Shown: in pieces, positions 1 through 8,916 of the stretch
Position numbering within the stretch: position 1 is the stretch's first letter
Layout of the letters: the number at the start of each line of letters is the position of its first letter
Assembly (NCBI GenBank): GCA_003697135.1
Contig: RFGC01000012.1
Span: 1-64,000, forward strand
DNA from: Acidobacteriota bacterium
GTDB lineage: Bacteria; Acidobacteriota; Blastocatellia; Pyrinomonadales; Pyrinomonadaceae
Length of the DNA stretch: 64,000 bases
Direction of reading: 5' to 3'
The notes under the pieces: model-generated
The model's input: only the letters and a program-made list of their open reading frames with translations
What the model was told of the DNA's origin: nothing
Database searches by the model: none
Position numbers and translations under genes: made by a program

Positions 1-171
1 ACGTTTGGTTATTACAGGTTTTTAGACGTGCCTGCAGGTGAGACATACACTTTTGAGGTAATCTCAAAAAGATATGTCTTCTCGCCACAGACTCTGACGA
101 TTCTGGAAGATGTATCGAACCTAAACTTCTACGCAGAAGGTTACAATCTTAAACCTCATGGGAAGTATTGA
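1..171 (+). CDS. C-terminal end of a carboxypeptidase-regulatory-like (Ig-fold) protein, partial
   Basis: The reading frame is open from the first base to a TGA at 169-171 and gives the last 56 residues of a larger protein. The segment holds YYRFLDVPAGETYTFEV followed by an SKRYVFSP motif and a final beta-strand. This is the usual pattern of the carboxypeptidase-regulatory-like / SpaA-like beta-sandwich domains that close many large secreted or surface proteins of Acidobacteriota. The rest of the protein lies outside the window, so its function cannot be given. A strong hairpin terminator follows directly. Confidence 0.7.
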   Translation, partial: TFGYYRFLDVPAGETYTFEVISKRYVFSPQTLTILEDVSNLNFYAEGYNLKPHGKY

Positions 172-179
172 AAAGAGAA

Positions 180-217
180 AAGGCTCGAAGTTCTTTCTGA
201 AACTTCGAGCCTTTTTC
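180..217. terminator. Bidirectional intrinsic terminator
   Basis: AGGCTCGAAGTT (181-192) pairs perfectly with AACTTCGAGCCT (201-212) around an 8-base loop. An A-run lies on the left and a T-run on the right, so the hairpin can end transcription from both sides. It separates the left-edge gene (+) from the convergent gene at 220-1137 (-). Confidence 0.85.
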
Positions 218-219
218 AA

Positions 220-1137
220 TCACAGCAAACCTATCTCGATAAGTTCAGCTACTGGCTCTTCAAAAGAGCATGAACCAAAAGAAATTATGCCTTTTTGGCG
301 AAGCTGTTCTAAGTGCCAGTTGCCTACAAAATGGTTCTCACGCCAATAAATGCCTTCTTCCGTGAAAGAAAAGTTTTGCGGATTTTCTTCTTCGAGGATT
401 TGATGTAGCAACTGCAAAGAGATGCTATTGCGTGCAAAAGCGGCTCCGACGAAAACATTCAGAAATCCGAACATCACACCAACGGGAGAATTCGGTTCAT
501 AGGTAAGTGGCTTTTTGCATCTGAGCGGATGATGAAGCCCGGCAGTCGCTTTGAAAGGGACATTTGCGGCTAAACATGTTCTTATGAACCTTGCTAAATC
601 TTCGGTTCTCGGAAAAGCATCTTCTGTAATTCCGCCTGTACGAATTTTTGCTCTTTGTTTTCTTAGTGCAATAGTTGAAACCAACTCCGCCAAATCTTCG
701 TCAGGTAAAATCTCGAAATAGTTCGTGAAACTCGCAGGTATGATTTCAGAGGCTTCTTCTATAAACCAAATGCTGTTGGTTTTTAGCTCAAAAGTATCGC
801 ACTGTGCATAGGGCATATAAGTTTTGTTGAAATTTTCCACCGATTCGATGATCTCTTCCAACACTCCATCAACTATTACGCTCAACTGCCATGAAAAACT
901 ACTTGAACGAAAATACCTTTCTGCATTTTCCACAAACTCATCTAGCCTTGAAGCTGGAACGATGAACCTTCCAAGCATCCAACTGTAGCGGCCTGATTTG
1001 TATTCCGCATAGTTTTTCACCGCATCTTTCATCGAAAGCTTGGCTGGCGGAAACAACCCTGCGTAATCAATCGCATTCGACAAAAGTATCAGAAGAGATT
1101 TTTTTACGTTTGCGCTAAAAGTTTCTTCCGGAATCAT
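220..1137 (-). CDS. Conserved protein of unknown function (305 aa)
   Basis: I recognise no characterised family. The protein is soluble, with no signal peptide or membrane segment. Its most distinctive stretch is near the middle: a TGGITEDAFP motif, then KATAGLHHPLR and a Gly/Phe-rich GVMFGFLNVFVGAAFA segment. The combination of 'K-x-TAG-LHHP' with preceding Arg/Thr residues resembles a phosphate- or aldehyde-binding barrel core, but that is speculation. It is divergent from manC, with 123 bp between the start codons, and converges on the terminator at 180-217. The ATG at 1137 is the first in the frame. Confidence 0.75.
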   Translation of the reverse strand: MIPEETFSANVKKSLLILLSNAIDYAGLFPPAKLSMKDAVKNYAEYKSGRYSWMLGRFIVPASRLDEFVENAERYFRSSSFSWQLSVIVDGVLEEIIESVENFNKTYMPYAQCDTFELKTNSIWFIEEASEIIPASFTNYFEILPDEDLAELVSTIALRKQRAKIRTGGITEDAFPRTEDLARFIRTCLAANVPFKATAGLHHPLRCKKPLTYEPNSPVGVMFGFLNVFVGAAFARNSISLQLLHQILEEENPQNFSFTEEGIYWRENHFVGNWHLEQLRQKGIISFGSCSFEEPVAELIEIGLL

Positions 1138-1231
1138 CTCTCTTCACTTAGTTTATTAAACCAAAGCCTAGCAAGGCAAATTTCGGGAAAACTTTGAGCT
1201 TTCAAGCCCGTGTTTCCTCGATTCCAAATCA

Positions 1232-1248
1232 ACAAATATAATATTTGT
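1232..1248 (+). promoter_or_regulatory. Palindrome over a consensus -10 box upstream of manC
   Basis: TATAAT at 1237-1242 is a perfect -10 hexamer 18 bases before the manC ATG. It lies inside a perfect 17-bp palindrome (ACAAATAT-A-ATATTTGT, 1232-1248). The -35 region is weak, which fits a regulated promoter. The palindrome could be a repressor operator; nothing in the sequence identifies the regulator. Confidence 0.45.
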
Positions 1249-1260
1249 CGGGGAAGAAGT

Positions 1261-2325
1261 ATGTTCGTTGTGATAATGGCAGGTGGACAAGGGACGAGAT
1301 TCTGGCCTGCAAGCCGAGAAAAACTCCCAAAGCAGTTTTTGAAAATAATCAGCGAGAAAACAATGCTGGAAGAAACGCTCGCACGCATAGAACCACTTGT
1401 TCAAACGGAAAAAATATGTGTTGTCGTGAATGCGCTTCATGAAGAATTAACCAAAAGACTCTTGGGCAACAAGGTTAAAATTCTCGCAGAACCGATAGGA
1501 AGAAACACTGCCGCCTGCATAGGTCTAGCCGTCACGCACCTACTCAATCACGGCAAAAACGAACCAATAATAGCAGTGCCCGCAGACCATTTCATTTCAG
1601 ACGTTCAAACATTTAGAAACCAACTTTTAGTAGCGGCAGAAATGGCAAAAGAAGGCGGGATTGTAACTTTCGGAATCAAACCCACAAGACCCGAAACCGG
1701 CTACGGCTACATTGAAAAAGGCGAGATCGTATCACCCGACAAGCAAATTTTCAAAGTCGAACGCTTCGTCGAAAAACCGAATCTTGAAAAAGCCTTAGAG
1801 TTTTTATCAAGCGGCAAATATCTTTGGAATAGCGGAATTTTTGTTTTCACAGCCGAAACCATTCTCTCGGAAATCGAAACTTTACAACCGAGTCTTCATC
1901 AAGGACTTTTGAAAATCGGCAAGGCAATCGGCTCTGAAAATTATATGCAGGTCTTGACAGAAGTGTATGAAAACCTCGAATCAATCTCGCTTGACTATGC
2001 CGTCATGGAGAAAACTCAAAAACCCGTTTACGTGATTGAAGCTCTTTTCGAGTGGAGCGACGTCGGAAGCTGGCAAGCGCTTTATGAACTCAGAGACGGG
2101 AAAGATGACGCTGGTAATTTAGCTTTAGCAGACGCAATCTTTTTGGATTCAAAAAGAAACCTAGTGTATTCGGAGGCAAACCGCTTAGTCTGTTTGCTTG
2201 GCGTTGAAGAATTGATTATCGTTGATACTTCTGATGCTTTACTAGTTGCAAATTTGAAAAACTCTCAAGAAATCAGGAAAATCCCTGAATTTTTGAGAAA
2301 GAACAAGAAATCAAAATTTTGTTGA
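1261..2325 (+). CDS. manC: Mannose-1-phosphate guanylyltransferase
   Basis: This enzyme makes GDP-mannose from mannose-1-phosphate and GTP, for glycan and LPS assembly in the cytoplasm. The nucleotidyltransferase signature GGQGTRFWPASREKLPKQF starts near residue 7; VEKP near residue 180 and a FEWSDVGSW motif near residue 265 are also typical. The frame stays open upstream to 1210, but the ATG at 1261 begins the conserved fold (MFVVIMAGG) and has a GGGGAAG Shine-Dalgarno. At 354 residues it is the short type without the C-terminal phosphomannose isomerase domain. It is followed 15 bp later by manB, so the two form a GDP-mannose operon. Confidence 0.95.
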   Translation: MFVVIMAGGQGTRFWPASREKLPKQFLKIISEKTMLEETLARIEPLVQTEKICVVVNALHEELTKRLLGNKVKILAEPIGRNTAACIGLAVTHLLNHGKNEPIIAVPADHFISDVQTFRNQLLVAAEMAKEGGIVTFGIKPTRPETGYGYIEKGEIVSPDKQIFKVERFVEKPNLEKALEFLSSGKYLWNSGIFVFTAETILSEIETLQPSLHQGLLKIGKAIGSENYMQVLTEVYENLESISLDYAVMEKTQKPVYVIEALFEWSDVGSWQALYELRDGKDDAGNLALADAIFLDSKRNLVYSEANRLVCLLGVEELIIVDTSDALLVANLKNSQEIRKIPEFLRKNKKSKFC

Positions 2326-2340
2326 AAGGAGCAAAATAGA

Positions 2341-3711
2341 ATGAATCCGCATATTTTTCGTGAATACGACATCAGAGGCGTTGTAGGAAAAGACCTAAAC
2401 CAAGAAACAGTTTACAAGCTTGCTCGTGCTATCGGGACTTACTTTGTCCAAAATGGGGCAAAAAAAATCAGCATAGGGCGTGATGCTAGAGCAAGCTCGC
2501 CTGAGTTTCGCAATATCATCATAAAAGGACTCAACGAAAGCGGCTGTGACTGCATAGATGCAGGCATGATCCCAACTCCGCTTTTGTATTTCACGCTTTT
2601 CAACTGGGAAGTTGACGGCGGAGTCATGATAACGGGAAGTCACAATCCCGCCGATAATAACGGCTTCAAAATATGCTTAGGCAAAACCAGCATCTATGGC
2701 CCACAAATTCAAGAGATAAGAAAAATCGCCGAATCTGGCGAATTCACATCGGGAAGTGGGACAGTTGAAGAACGAGAAGTTGTTGAAACTTATCGTCAAT
2801 ACGTTCTTTCAAACATAAAACTCGGTGACCGTCGGATAAAAGTCGTCGTTGATGGTGGAAACGGAATGGGCGGATACATAGCCGCTCCTCTTTACAAAGA
2901 TTTAGGTTGCGAAGTAGTGGAGCTTTTCTGCGAACCCGACAGTAACTTTCCGAATCATCATCCCGACCCTACAGTCGTCGAAAACATGAGATTTGCAATA
3001 GAAAAGGTCAAAGAAACAGGCGCAGACCTTGCAATTGCTTTCGACGGTGACGGTGATCGAATAGGAGTAGTTGACGAAAAAGGCAATATAATTTGGGGCG
3101 ATCAATTGATGATTATCTTTTCCCGCGCCATTCTTAAAGAAAAACCCGGCTCAACGTTTATCTCTGAAGTAAAATGCTCTCAAACCCTCTTTGACGACAT
3201 CAAAGCGCACGGCGGAAATGCTGTAATGTGGAAAGCAGGGCATTCGCTCATAAAAGCCAAAATGAAAGAAACTGGAGCGGCGATGGCAGGCGAAATGAGC
3301 GGGCATATTTTCTTTGCTGACCGCTATTTTGGTTACGACGACGCAATATACGCTGGTGCTAGACTTTTGGAGATTCTCTCTAAAACGGAAACTCCGCTTT
3401 CGAGCTTTCTTGCAGACGTTCCGAAAACTGTTTATACACCTGAAATGAGAATTCCATGCTCAGACGAAAGCAAATTCGAGATAGTAAGGCTCTTGACAGA
3501 AGAATTCAAGCGCACGAATGAAGTTATTGACGTTGACGGCGCCCGAATTATATTCCCGAACGGCTGGGGATTAGTGAGAGCTTCAAACACCCAACCGGTT
3601 CTAGTTCTGCGCTTTGAAGCCGATACGGAAGAAAACCTTAAGGAAATTCAATCTACTGTTGAAACGAAGCTAAAAGAACTGATGGAAGCTCACGCTCAAA
3701 CGGCTGGCTAA
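2341..3711 (+). CDS. manB: Phosphomannomutase / phosphoglucomutase
   Basis: This alpha-D-phosphohexomutase interconverts mannose-6-phosphate and mannose-1-phosphate, and probably the glucose analogues. The phosphoserine loop ITGSHNPADNNGFK lies near residue 100, the metal-binding loop DGDGDRIG near 240, the sugar-binding GEMSGH near 320, and the phosphate-binding RASNTQPVLVLR near the C-terminus. The length of 456 residues is normal for the bacterial PMM/PGM family. A GAAAGGAG ribosome binding site precedes the ATG. It is the second gene of the manC-manB operon and supplies the ManC substrate. The choice between PMM and PGM specificity rests mainly on this neighbour. Confidence 0.93.
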   Translation: MNPHIFREYDIRGVVGKDLNQETVYKLARAIGTYFVQNGAKKISIGRDARASSPEFRNIIIKGLNESGCDCIDAGMIPTPLLYFTLFNWEVDGGVMITGSHNPADNNGFKICLGKTSIYGPQIQEIRKIAESGEFTSGSGTVEEREVVETYRQYVLSNIKLGDRRIKVVVDGGNGMGGYIAAPLYKDLGCEVVELFCEPDSNFPNHHPDPTVVENMRFAIEKVKETGADLAIAFDGDGDRIGVVDEKGNIIWGDQLMIIFSRAILKEKPGSTFISEVKCSQTLFDDIKAHGGNAVMWKAGHSLIKAKMKETGAAMAGEMSGHIFFADRYFGYDDAIYAGARLLEILSKTETPLSSFLADVPKTVYTPEMRIPCSDESKFEIVRLLTEEFKRTNEVIDVDGARIIFPNGWGLVRASNTQPVLVLRFEADTEENLKEIQSTVETKLKELMEAHAQTAG

Positions 3712-3757
3712 CAAGACAGCTAACGGCGATAAAGAAAAGCGAAAATATCAGAAAACA

Positions 3758-3797
3758 AAAAAACTGAAGGCGATCGAATCGATCGCCTTCAGTTTCA
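3758..3797. terminator. Intrinsic terminator between manB and the fasciclin gene
   Basis: A 16-bp perfect stem, 3761-3776 paired with 3780-3795 around a 3-base AAT loop, is preceded by an A-run. It separates two convergent genes. The T-run on the + strand is short, so it is likely stronger for the minus strand. Confidence 0.75.
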
Positions 3798-3830
3798 GGA
3801 GATTCAATCTATCATCTCTGTTAATGCAAT

Positions 3831-4397
3831 TTACATCTTAGGAAGCACAACTTTGTCAATAACGTGAATAACGCCGTTTGAAGCCATTAGGTCTGCTTTG
3901 GTCACTTTGGCAGAATTGCCCTGTTCATCGGTTATTACGACACTGTCGCCCTCAGTTGATAGCGTCAAGCTTCCGCCTTGCACAGTTTTTACAGTTGCCT
4001 TTCCTTTGTTTTTCTTAATCAGGTTCAAAACATCTTTAGCGGTAAACTTGCCTGCAACCACATGATAAGTTAATACAGCCTTTAGTTTTTCCTTGTTTTC
4101 AGGCTTTAGCAAAGACTCAACCGTTCCTTGCGGAAGAGCACTGAAGGCAGAATCAACAGGGGCGAAAACCGTGAAAGGGCCTTTGCCTTTTAGCGTTTCG
4201 ACCAAACCAGCCGCTTTTACGGCTTCAACAAGCGTTTTGTGATCGGGAGACGATATAGCGACATCAACTATATCATTCTTTTTGGCAGCCGCTTTCGGCT
4301 TACCTTCCTTTTCTTGGTTTGCCGCTGACTGTGCATTTACAACACCAGCAAACAAACTTATGCAAACAAAAATTGCTAACAAAAGTTTTTCTCTCAT
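3831..4397 (-). CDS. Secreted fasciclin (FAS1) domain protein
   Basis: The 188-residue protein begins with a clear Sec signal peptide (MREKLLLAIFVCISLFAGVVNA, cut after about residue 22). A charged Lys-rich linker and a single FAS1 domain follow. FAS1 hallmarks are GPFTVFAPVDSAFSALP near residue 75 (the H1 box), YHVVAGKFTAKDVL near residue 110, and the C-terminal SNGVIHVIDKVVLP. Single-domain bacterial fasciclins are exported adhesion or matrix proteins; the ligand is unknown. It is transcribed alone, convergent to manB across a terminator. There is no lipobox cysteine, so it is probably periplasmic or released. Confidence 0.92.
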   Translation of the reverse strand: MREKLLLAIFVCISLFAGVVNAQSAANQEKEGKPKAAAKKNDIVDVAISSPDHKTLVEAVKAAGLVETLKGKGPFTVFAPVDSAFSALPQGTVESLLKPENKEKLKAVLTYHVVAGKFTAKDVLNLIKKNKGKATVKTVQGGSLTLSTEGDSVVITDEQGNSAKVTKADLMASNGVIHVIDKVVLPKM

Positions 4398-4601
4398 ATT
4401 TCCCTTCCCTTGTTCGTAATTTTTTTTCGATGGCTCCCAGCCACCGATTCTGTTTATTAGTTTACCTTGTCTTTCAAAGACGATGCAACTTTAGCGGAAA
4501 CAACACTAGGATTCAGGCGAGATGGTAGCTTTCAGCAGATTTCATTTTGCCCGAAGTAAGATAATTGAAACGAGCCACAACTGCGTATTAAACTTTCATC
4601 A

Positions 4602-5579
4602 ATGCGAAGAAAAAGCGAGTTTGGTTTCATTGCAGACTTAAAATGGCGTTTCAGACTGAAAAGAGTCGGGGATGATTGTGCCGTTTTCAGCAAAGATGAA
4701 AAAACCGATTTCGTCATTACAGCGGATTTGCTTGTTGAAGACGTTGATTTTCGCTTAAATTGGGCAAGTGCTGAGCAAATAGGGCACAAAGCGCTTGCGG
4801 TTTCGCTCTCGGACATCGCCGCAATGGGAGCAAAGCCATTGTATGCGCTCGTAACTTTAGGCATCCCAAACTCGCTTTGGCAAACTGATTTTGTCGAAAA
4901 ATTCTACAAAGGCTGGTTCAAACTGGCGAAACGTGAAAAGGTCGAACTCATAGGTGGCGACATATCGAAGTCAGCTGAAAAATTTTTCGTTGATTCAATC
5001 GTTCTAGGCGAAGTCCCAAAAGGAAAAGCGATTTTGCGTTCGGGAGCGAAAAATGGTGACTTAATTTTTGTTAGCGGTTACTTAGGCAATGCGGCTTTGG
5101 CTCTGAAAATTTTAGAAGGAAAAATCAAAAAAAGCTCAATGGACTCGAAGTTTACCAAAAACCTTTTATCTCATCAACTTCAGCCGAACCCGGAAACCAA
5201 GCTTGGTGTGATGATAGGCGAAAGACAACTTGCAACGGCGATGATTGACATAAGCGATGGGCTTTCGTCCGATCTATGGCATATTTGTCAAGCAAGTAAA
5301 GTCGGAGCGAGAATTTTCGCCGAAAAAATACCGATAAGCCGCAAGCTTCGCTCCGTCGTCAATTCCGATCATGAAGCGTTAGAGTTAGCCCTTCACGGTG
5401 GAGAAGATTTCCGATTGCTTTTCACCGTGAAACCAGAAAAAGCGAAAACCTTACAGCGCTTTGTGCCTAAAGGAAAAAAGATTTTTTGCATCGGCGAAAT
5501 AACTGCTTCTAAAAAACTCGAACTTGTTTTTGCCAACAGAACTGAAATCTTAAACCCAAAAGGTTTTAGCCACTTTTAG
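4602..5579 (+). CDS. thiL: Thiamine-monophosphate kinase
   Basis: ThiL phosphorylates thiamine monophosphate to the active cofactor thiamine diphosphate. The PurM/ThiL fold is visible: VGDDCAVF near residue 23, a TADLLVEDVDF strand with metal-binding Asp residues, LSDIAAMGAKP near 70, GGDISKS near 120, DISDGLSSDLW near 215 and LHGGEDFRLLF near 260. The length of 325 residues is normal. The ATG at 4602 opens just before conserved sequence. I see no TPP riboswitch in the roughly 200 bp upstream. It is a single gene without other thiamine genes nearby. Confidence 0.93.
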   Translation: MRRKSEFGFIADLKWRFRLKRVGDDCAVFSKDEKTDFVITADLLVEDVDFRLNWASAEQIGHKALAVSLSDIAAMGAKPLYALVTLGIPNSLWQTDFVEKFYKGWFKLAKREKVELIGGDISKSAEKFFVDSIVLGEVPKGKAILRSGAKNGDLIFVSGYLGNAALALKILEGKIKKSSMDSKFTKNLLSHQLQPNPETKLGVMIGERQLATAMIDISDGLSSDLWHICQASKVGARIFAEKIPISRKLRSVVNSDHEALELALHGGEDFRLLFTVKPEKAKTLQRFVPKGKKIFCIGEITASKKLELVFANRTEILNPKGFSHF

Positions 5580-5790
5580 CTTTCCAAAAGATATGCTCCG
5601 CTAACATAGCTTGCCTTCTCAATTTAACTTGAACGGATTTCCATTCCTGCTTGTGAAGTTTACAATTCTGTTGCTTCATCTGCGATTCGATCTTGGATAG
5701 ACTAAAGTTCAGATGCTTGAAAATTTGTTGTTTTCGCTTACAATAAAAACTTTTGTCGCTTTTAGTTATTCGGAAAATAATTGCTTGATT

Positions 5791-6891
5791 ATGTTGAGAG
5801 TTGGAATAGTTGGGCTACCGAACGTAGGAAAATCTACACTCTTTAATGCGCTAATTGCGCAAGAAGCGGCACTGGCGGCAAATTATCCGTTTGCTACGAT
5901 TGAGCCGAACGTAGGAGTCGTTGCTGTGCCTGATGAAAGGTTGCAGGTGCTTGAGAAAATCTATCGCCCGCAAAGAGTTGTGCCTGCGGTGGTTGAATTT
6001 GTTGATATTGCCGGTTTAGTCAAAGGCGCATCTTCAGGCGCGGGACTTGGAAATCAGTTTCTCGCAAACATAAGGGAAACGGACGCAATCGTTCAAGTAG
6101 TTCGGTGCTTCGATGATGAAAACATAACTCACGTCGAAGGCTCAGTTGACCCAGTTCGCGACATCGAAACCATTCAAATCGAATTAGCACTTGCTGATTT
6201 AGCTTCTATCGAAAAAAGATTCGATAAAGTCTCAAAATCAGCAAAAGCAGGTGATAAATCTGCAATAGAAAGTCTTAAAATTCTCGAAAAAATAAAACCT
6301 GCATTAGAAGACGGAAAACCCGTCAGAAGCGTTGAGCTAACAGAAGAAGAAAAAGCTATCGTAAAGAGTTGGTTTCTACTAACAGCAAAGCCCATAATCT
6401 ATGCGGCAAATGTTGATGAAGAAACGTTATCAGACGCGGATTCAAGCCCTTATGTTCAAGCTGTAAAGGCGTATGCTGAAGCCGAAGGTTCTGAAGTCGT
6501 AGTAATTTGCGCAAAATTGGAAGCTGAGCTTGTAGGATTAGAAGAAAAGGAAAGATTGGAATTCTTGCGAAGTCTCGGTGTTGAATCAAGCGGGGTTGAT
6601 AAGTTAATAAAATCAGCATACAAAACTCTTGGCTTAATAAGCTTCTTAACGGCAGGTGAAAAAGAAGTTAGAGCATGGACGATTCCTGCAGGCACAAAAG
6701 CGCCGCAAGCGGCGGGAAAAATACATTCCGACATGGAGCGCGGATTTATTCGCGCTGAAATTATAGCCTTCGACGACCTGGTTCGTGCAGGCTCAGAAAA
6801 AGCGGCACGTGAACAAGGCTTAATGCGCCTTGAGGGAAAGGATTACGTAATGCAGGAAGGCGACATCGCTTACTTTCGTTTCAATGTCTGA
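5791..6891 (+). CDS. ychF: Redox-regulated GTPase/ATPase YchF (Obg-like ATPase 1 family)
   Basis: YchF is a ribosome-associated P-loop NTPase that prefers ATP. The P-loop GLPNVGKST lies at residue 8, DIAGLVKGAS near 70, and the OBG-type NxxE variant NVDE near 210. A C-terminal TGS domain contains the WTIPAGTKAPQAAGKIHSDMERGFIRAE region. The frame is open from 5713, but starting at 5791 (MLRVGIVGLPNVGKS) gives 366 residues, the family length. The codons for TLSDAD (about 6425-6438) contain an exact copy of the 12-base core repeated at 18076-18308. Confidence 0.95.
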   Translation: MLRVGIVGLPNVGKSTLFNALIAQEAALAANYPFATIEPNVGVVAVPDERLQVLEKIYRPQRVVPAVVEFVDIAGLVKGASSGAGLGNQFLANIRETDAIVQVVRCFDDENITHVEGSVDPVRDIETIQIELALADLASIEKRFDKVSKSAKAGDKSAIESLKILEKIKPALEDGKPVRSVELTEEEKAIVKSWFLLTAKPIIYAANVDEETLSDADSSPYVQAVKAYAEAEGSEVVVICAKLEAELVGLEEKERLEFLRSLGVESSGVDKLIKSAYKTLGLISFLTAGEKEVRAWTIPAGTKAPQAAGKIHSDMERGFIRAEIIAFDDLVRAGSEKAAREQGLMRLEGKDYVMQEGDIAYFRFNV

Positions 6892-6928
6892 AAAACCAAC
6901 GACGACGAGCCTAATCTCTAATTTTAGC

Positions 6929-7564
6929 CTAATTCTCTGCTTTCCCTTGAACACCTTTGGATTTTTGTAAAGCATTGAGTTTTTCAAATACGCTAATGAC
7001 TTGCTTTCTAGTTGCTCGAAAACCTTTGGTCGTATCAATCAAAAAGTCTGCGTATTTCTTCTTTTCTTCCTGTGGCATCTGCGCTTTGATTCTTCTGAGT
7101 GCTTCTTCTTCCGTCAAATCATTCCTTTTCATCAAGCGCTTTAGCTGAACCGAAGGTTCGCACCAAACAACGATAATCTTATCGAAACGAACCCAACTTC
7201 CCGATTCGATCATCAGCGCCGCATCCACAATTGCGATTCCATCGGGGTTTTTTGCTTCACATTCTTTCAGCCATTCGTTCTGGGCTTCGATGACCAAAGG
7301 ATGAACAATCGAATTCAACAAAAGGCGCTTTGATTCATCGGCAAAAACGATTTCGCCGAGTTTTTTTCGATTTATCGAACCATCGGGATTAAGGATTTCC
7401 TTTCCGAAATTTTCGACTATCAAACGCCACCCTTGCGTGTTAGGCTCAACTACTTCACGAGCCGTTAAGTCCGCATCCAAAACGAAAGCTCCCAACTCTC
7501 GAAAGACTCGGCAAACATAAGACTTTCCTACCGCTATTGAGCCTGTTAACCCTACTTTGAGCAT
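6929..7564 (-). CDS. coaE: Dephospho-CoA kinase
   Basis: CoaE performs the last step of coenzyme A synthesis, phosphorylating the 3'-hydroxyl of dephospho-CoA. The P-loop GLTGSIAVGKS starts at residue 6. DADLTAREVVEPN follows with the catalytic Asp, then VHPLV near residue 88 and a LID segment with RNDLTEEEALRRIKAQMP near 150. The length of 211 residues is typical. It is divergent from the glycosyltransferase at 7741 and convergent with ychF. A Lys/Gly-rich C-terminal tail extends slightly beyond the core fold. Confidence 0.95.
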   Translation of the reverse strand: MLKVGLTGSIAVGKSYVCRVFRELGAFVLDADLTAREVVEPNTQGWRLIVENFGKEILNPDGSINRKKLGEIVFADESKRLLLNSIVHPLVIEAQNEWLKECEAKNPDGIAIVDAALMIESGSWVRFDKIIVVWCEPSVQLKRLMKRNDLTEEEALRRIKAQMPQEEKKKYADFLIDTTKGFRATRKQVISVFEKLNALQKSKGVQGKAEN

Positions 7565-7740
7565 CTTAACTTTCCAAAAAAGATTGAGTTCTCACAAGCA
7601 AAATCCGAAATGATGGACAAATCTGTTCTTCCACTCGTTAAATTTCACCACTACTTATCGCTTGATTTTCAGAAATTTTTCAAATGAAAATGTTACTACA
7701 TCCTTTGCTTACAACAATGATAAGAGGACCTGCAAAAACG

Positions 7741-8832
7741 ATGAGAATTTTACAAATCAACTCGACGAAAAACTTTGGTGGTGGAGAGCGTCATTTTGTT
7801 GATATTTGCTCCGCTCTGAAAGAACGAGGCTATGAAGTTTTTGCAGTGATTCATCCCGAAAGCGTTTGGCGAGAAAGGCTTTCTTTTCTCGGAAAGAATG
7901 TTTTTTCCGTGTCTGTTAGGAACTCCATTGATATTTTCAGCGCCTTGAAGATAGCTCGAATCTGCAAAGAGCAAAAAATCGAGATAGTCCATGCTCACTC
8001 GGCAAAAGACTATTTCCCAGTTAGTCTTGCTTGTCGCATTGCGGGAATTTCTAAGTTTTTTATAACCAGGCACGTTCTCTTTCCGATGTCTCGACTTCAA
8101 AGAACTGCTTTGAAAAACGTGCGAAAAGCCATTGCCGTTTCCGAATCGGTCAGAGAAATCCTGAAAGAAACCTTCCCTGATGAAAAAATCAACGTCATTC
8201 CGAATGGCATTCATATCGAGAACTGGGCGACATCAGATAATCCCGATATCCGCAAAGAATTCTTTTCTTTTCACAAAATCCCACAAAACGCTAAAATCAT
8301 AGCGACACTTGGAGAACTGAAGGAGCTGAAGGGTCAGCAGGAATTCATATTAGCCGCTAAGACTCTCGCTCAAGAATTTCCCGAAGCCTTTTTTGTAATC
8401 GTAGGACGCGACAATTCGCTTAGCCAAGGATTCCGCAAAAAACTGAAGCGATTGGTCAAAGTCTTGGGTCTCGAAAATAGATTTCTTTTCTTGGATTGGG
8501 TTGAAAATACTGCCGATTTCTTTCAGGTGGTTGACATTTTCGTTTCGCCTTCCAGAATGGAAAGCTTCGGGTTGGCGATACTTGAAGCTATGGCAAGCGG
8601 AAAAGCAATCGTAGCGACTAAAACCAAAGGCGCTCTGGAGCTTTTGCAAGATAATTCTTCTGCCAAACTGGTTCCCGTAGAATCTCCTTTTGAACTTGCC
8701 CAGGCAATAAAATTCTTTTTGCTCGATGAAAAGGCACAAAAAGATTTTGGAGAAATGGCCAGAAAAACAGCCGCAGAAAAATTTCATATCGAACAAATGA
8801 TTGACAGAATCGAAGAAGTCTATAATGGCTAA
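7741..8832 (+). CDS. Glycosyltransferase family 4 protein
   Basis: This is a GT-B, retaining, nucleotide-sugar-dependent glycosyltransferase of the GT4 (RfaB/WaaG-like) group. The N-terminal acceptor domain opens with MRILQINSTKNFGGGERHF. The donor domain has a GELKELKGQQEFILAA strand near residue 190 and the E-x7-E-type motif SPSRMESFGLAILEAMASGKAIVA near 275. The frame extends upstream to 7684, but the ATG at 7741 matches the family start. There is no signal peptide, so it acts at the cytoplasmic membrane face. Acceptor and sugar cannot be told; LPS or exopolysaccharide synthesis fits the neighbouring GDP-mannose genes. Confidence 0.9.
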   Translation: MRILQINSTKNFGGGERHFVDICSALKERGYEVFAVIHPESVWRERLSFLGKNVFSVSVRNSIDIFSALKIARICKEQKIEIVHAHSAKDYFPVSLACRIAGISKFFITRHVLFPMSRLQRTALKNVRKAIAVSESVREILKETFPDEKINVIPNGIHIENWATSDNPDIRKEFFSFHKIPQNAKIIATLGELKELKGQQEFILAAKTLAQEFPEAFFVIVGRDNSLSQGFRKKLKRLVKVLGLENRFLFLDWVENTADFFQVVDIFVSPSRMESFGLAILEAMASGKAIVATKTKGALELLQDNSSAKLVPVESPFELAQAIKFFLLDEKAQKDFGEMARKTAAEKFHIEQMIDRIEEVYNG

Positions 8833-8916
8833 GCTTTTGAACAGCTCATTTAGTTTGATTTTCCCAAACGAAACATAGGAAAATTCTGGTTTGTGAATAA
8901 AATTAAGGAGTTTAAG

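Noticed and set aside
4399-4601. TPP riboswitch before thiL
   Set aside because: The conserved CTGAGA and ACCTGA elements are not found in the expected order.
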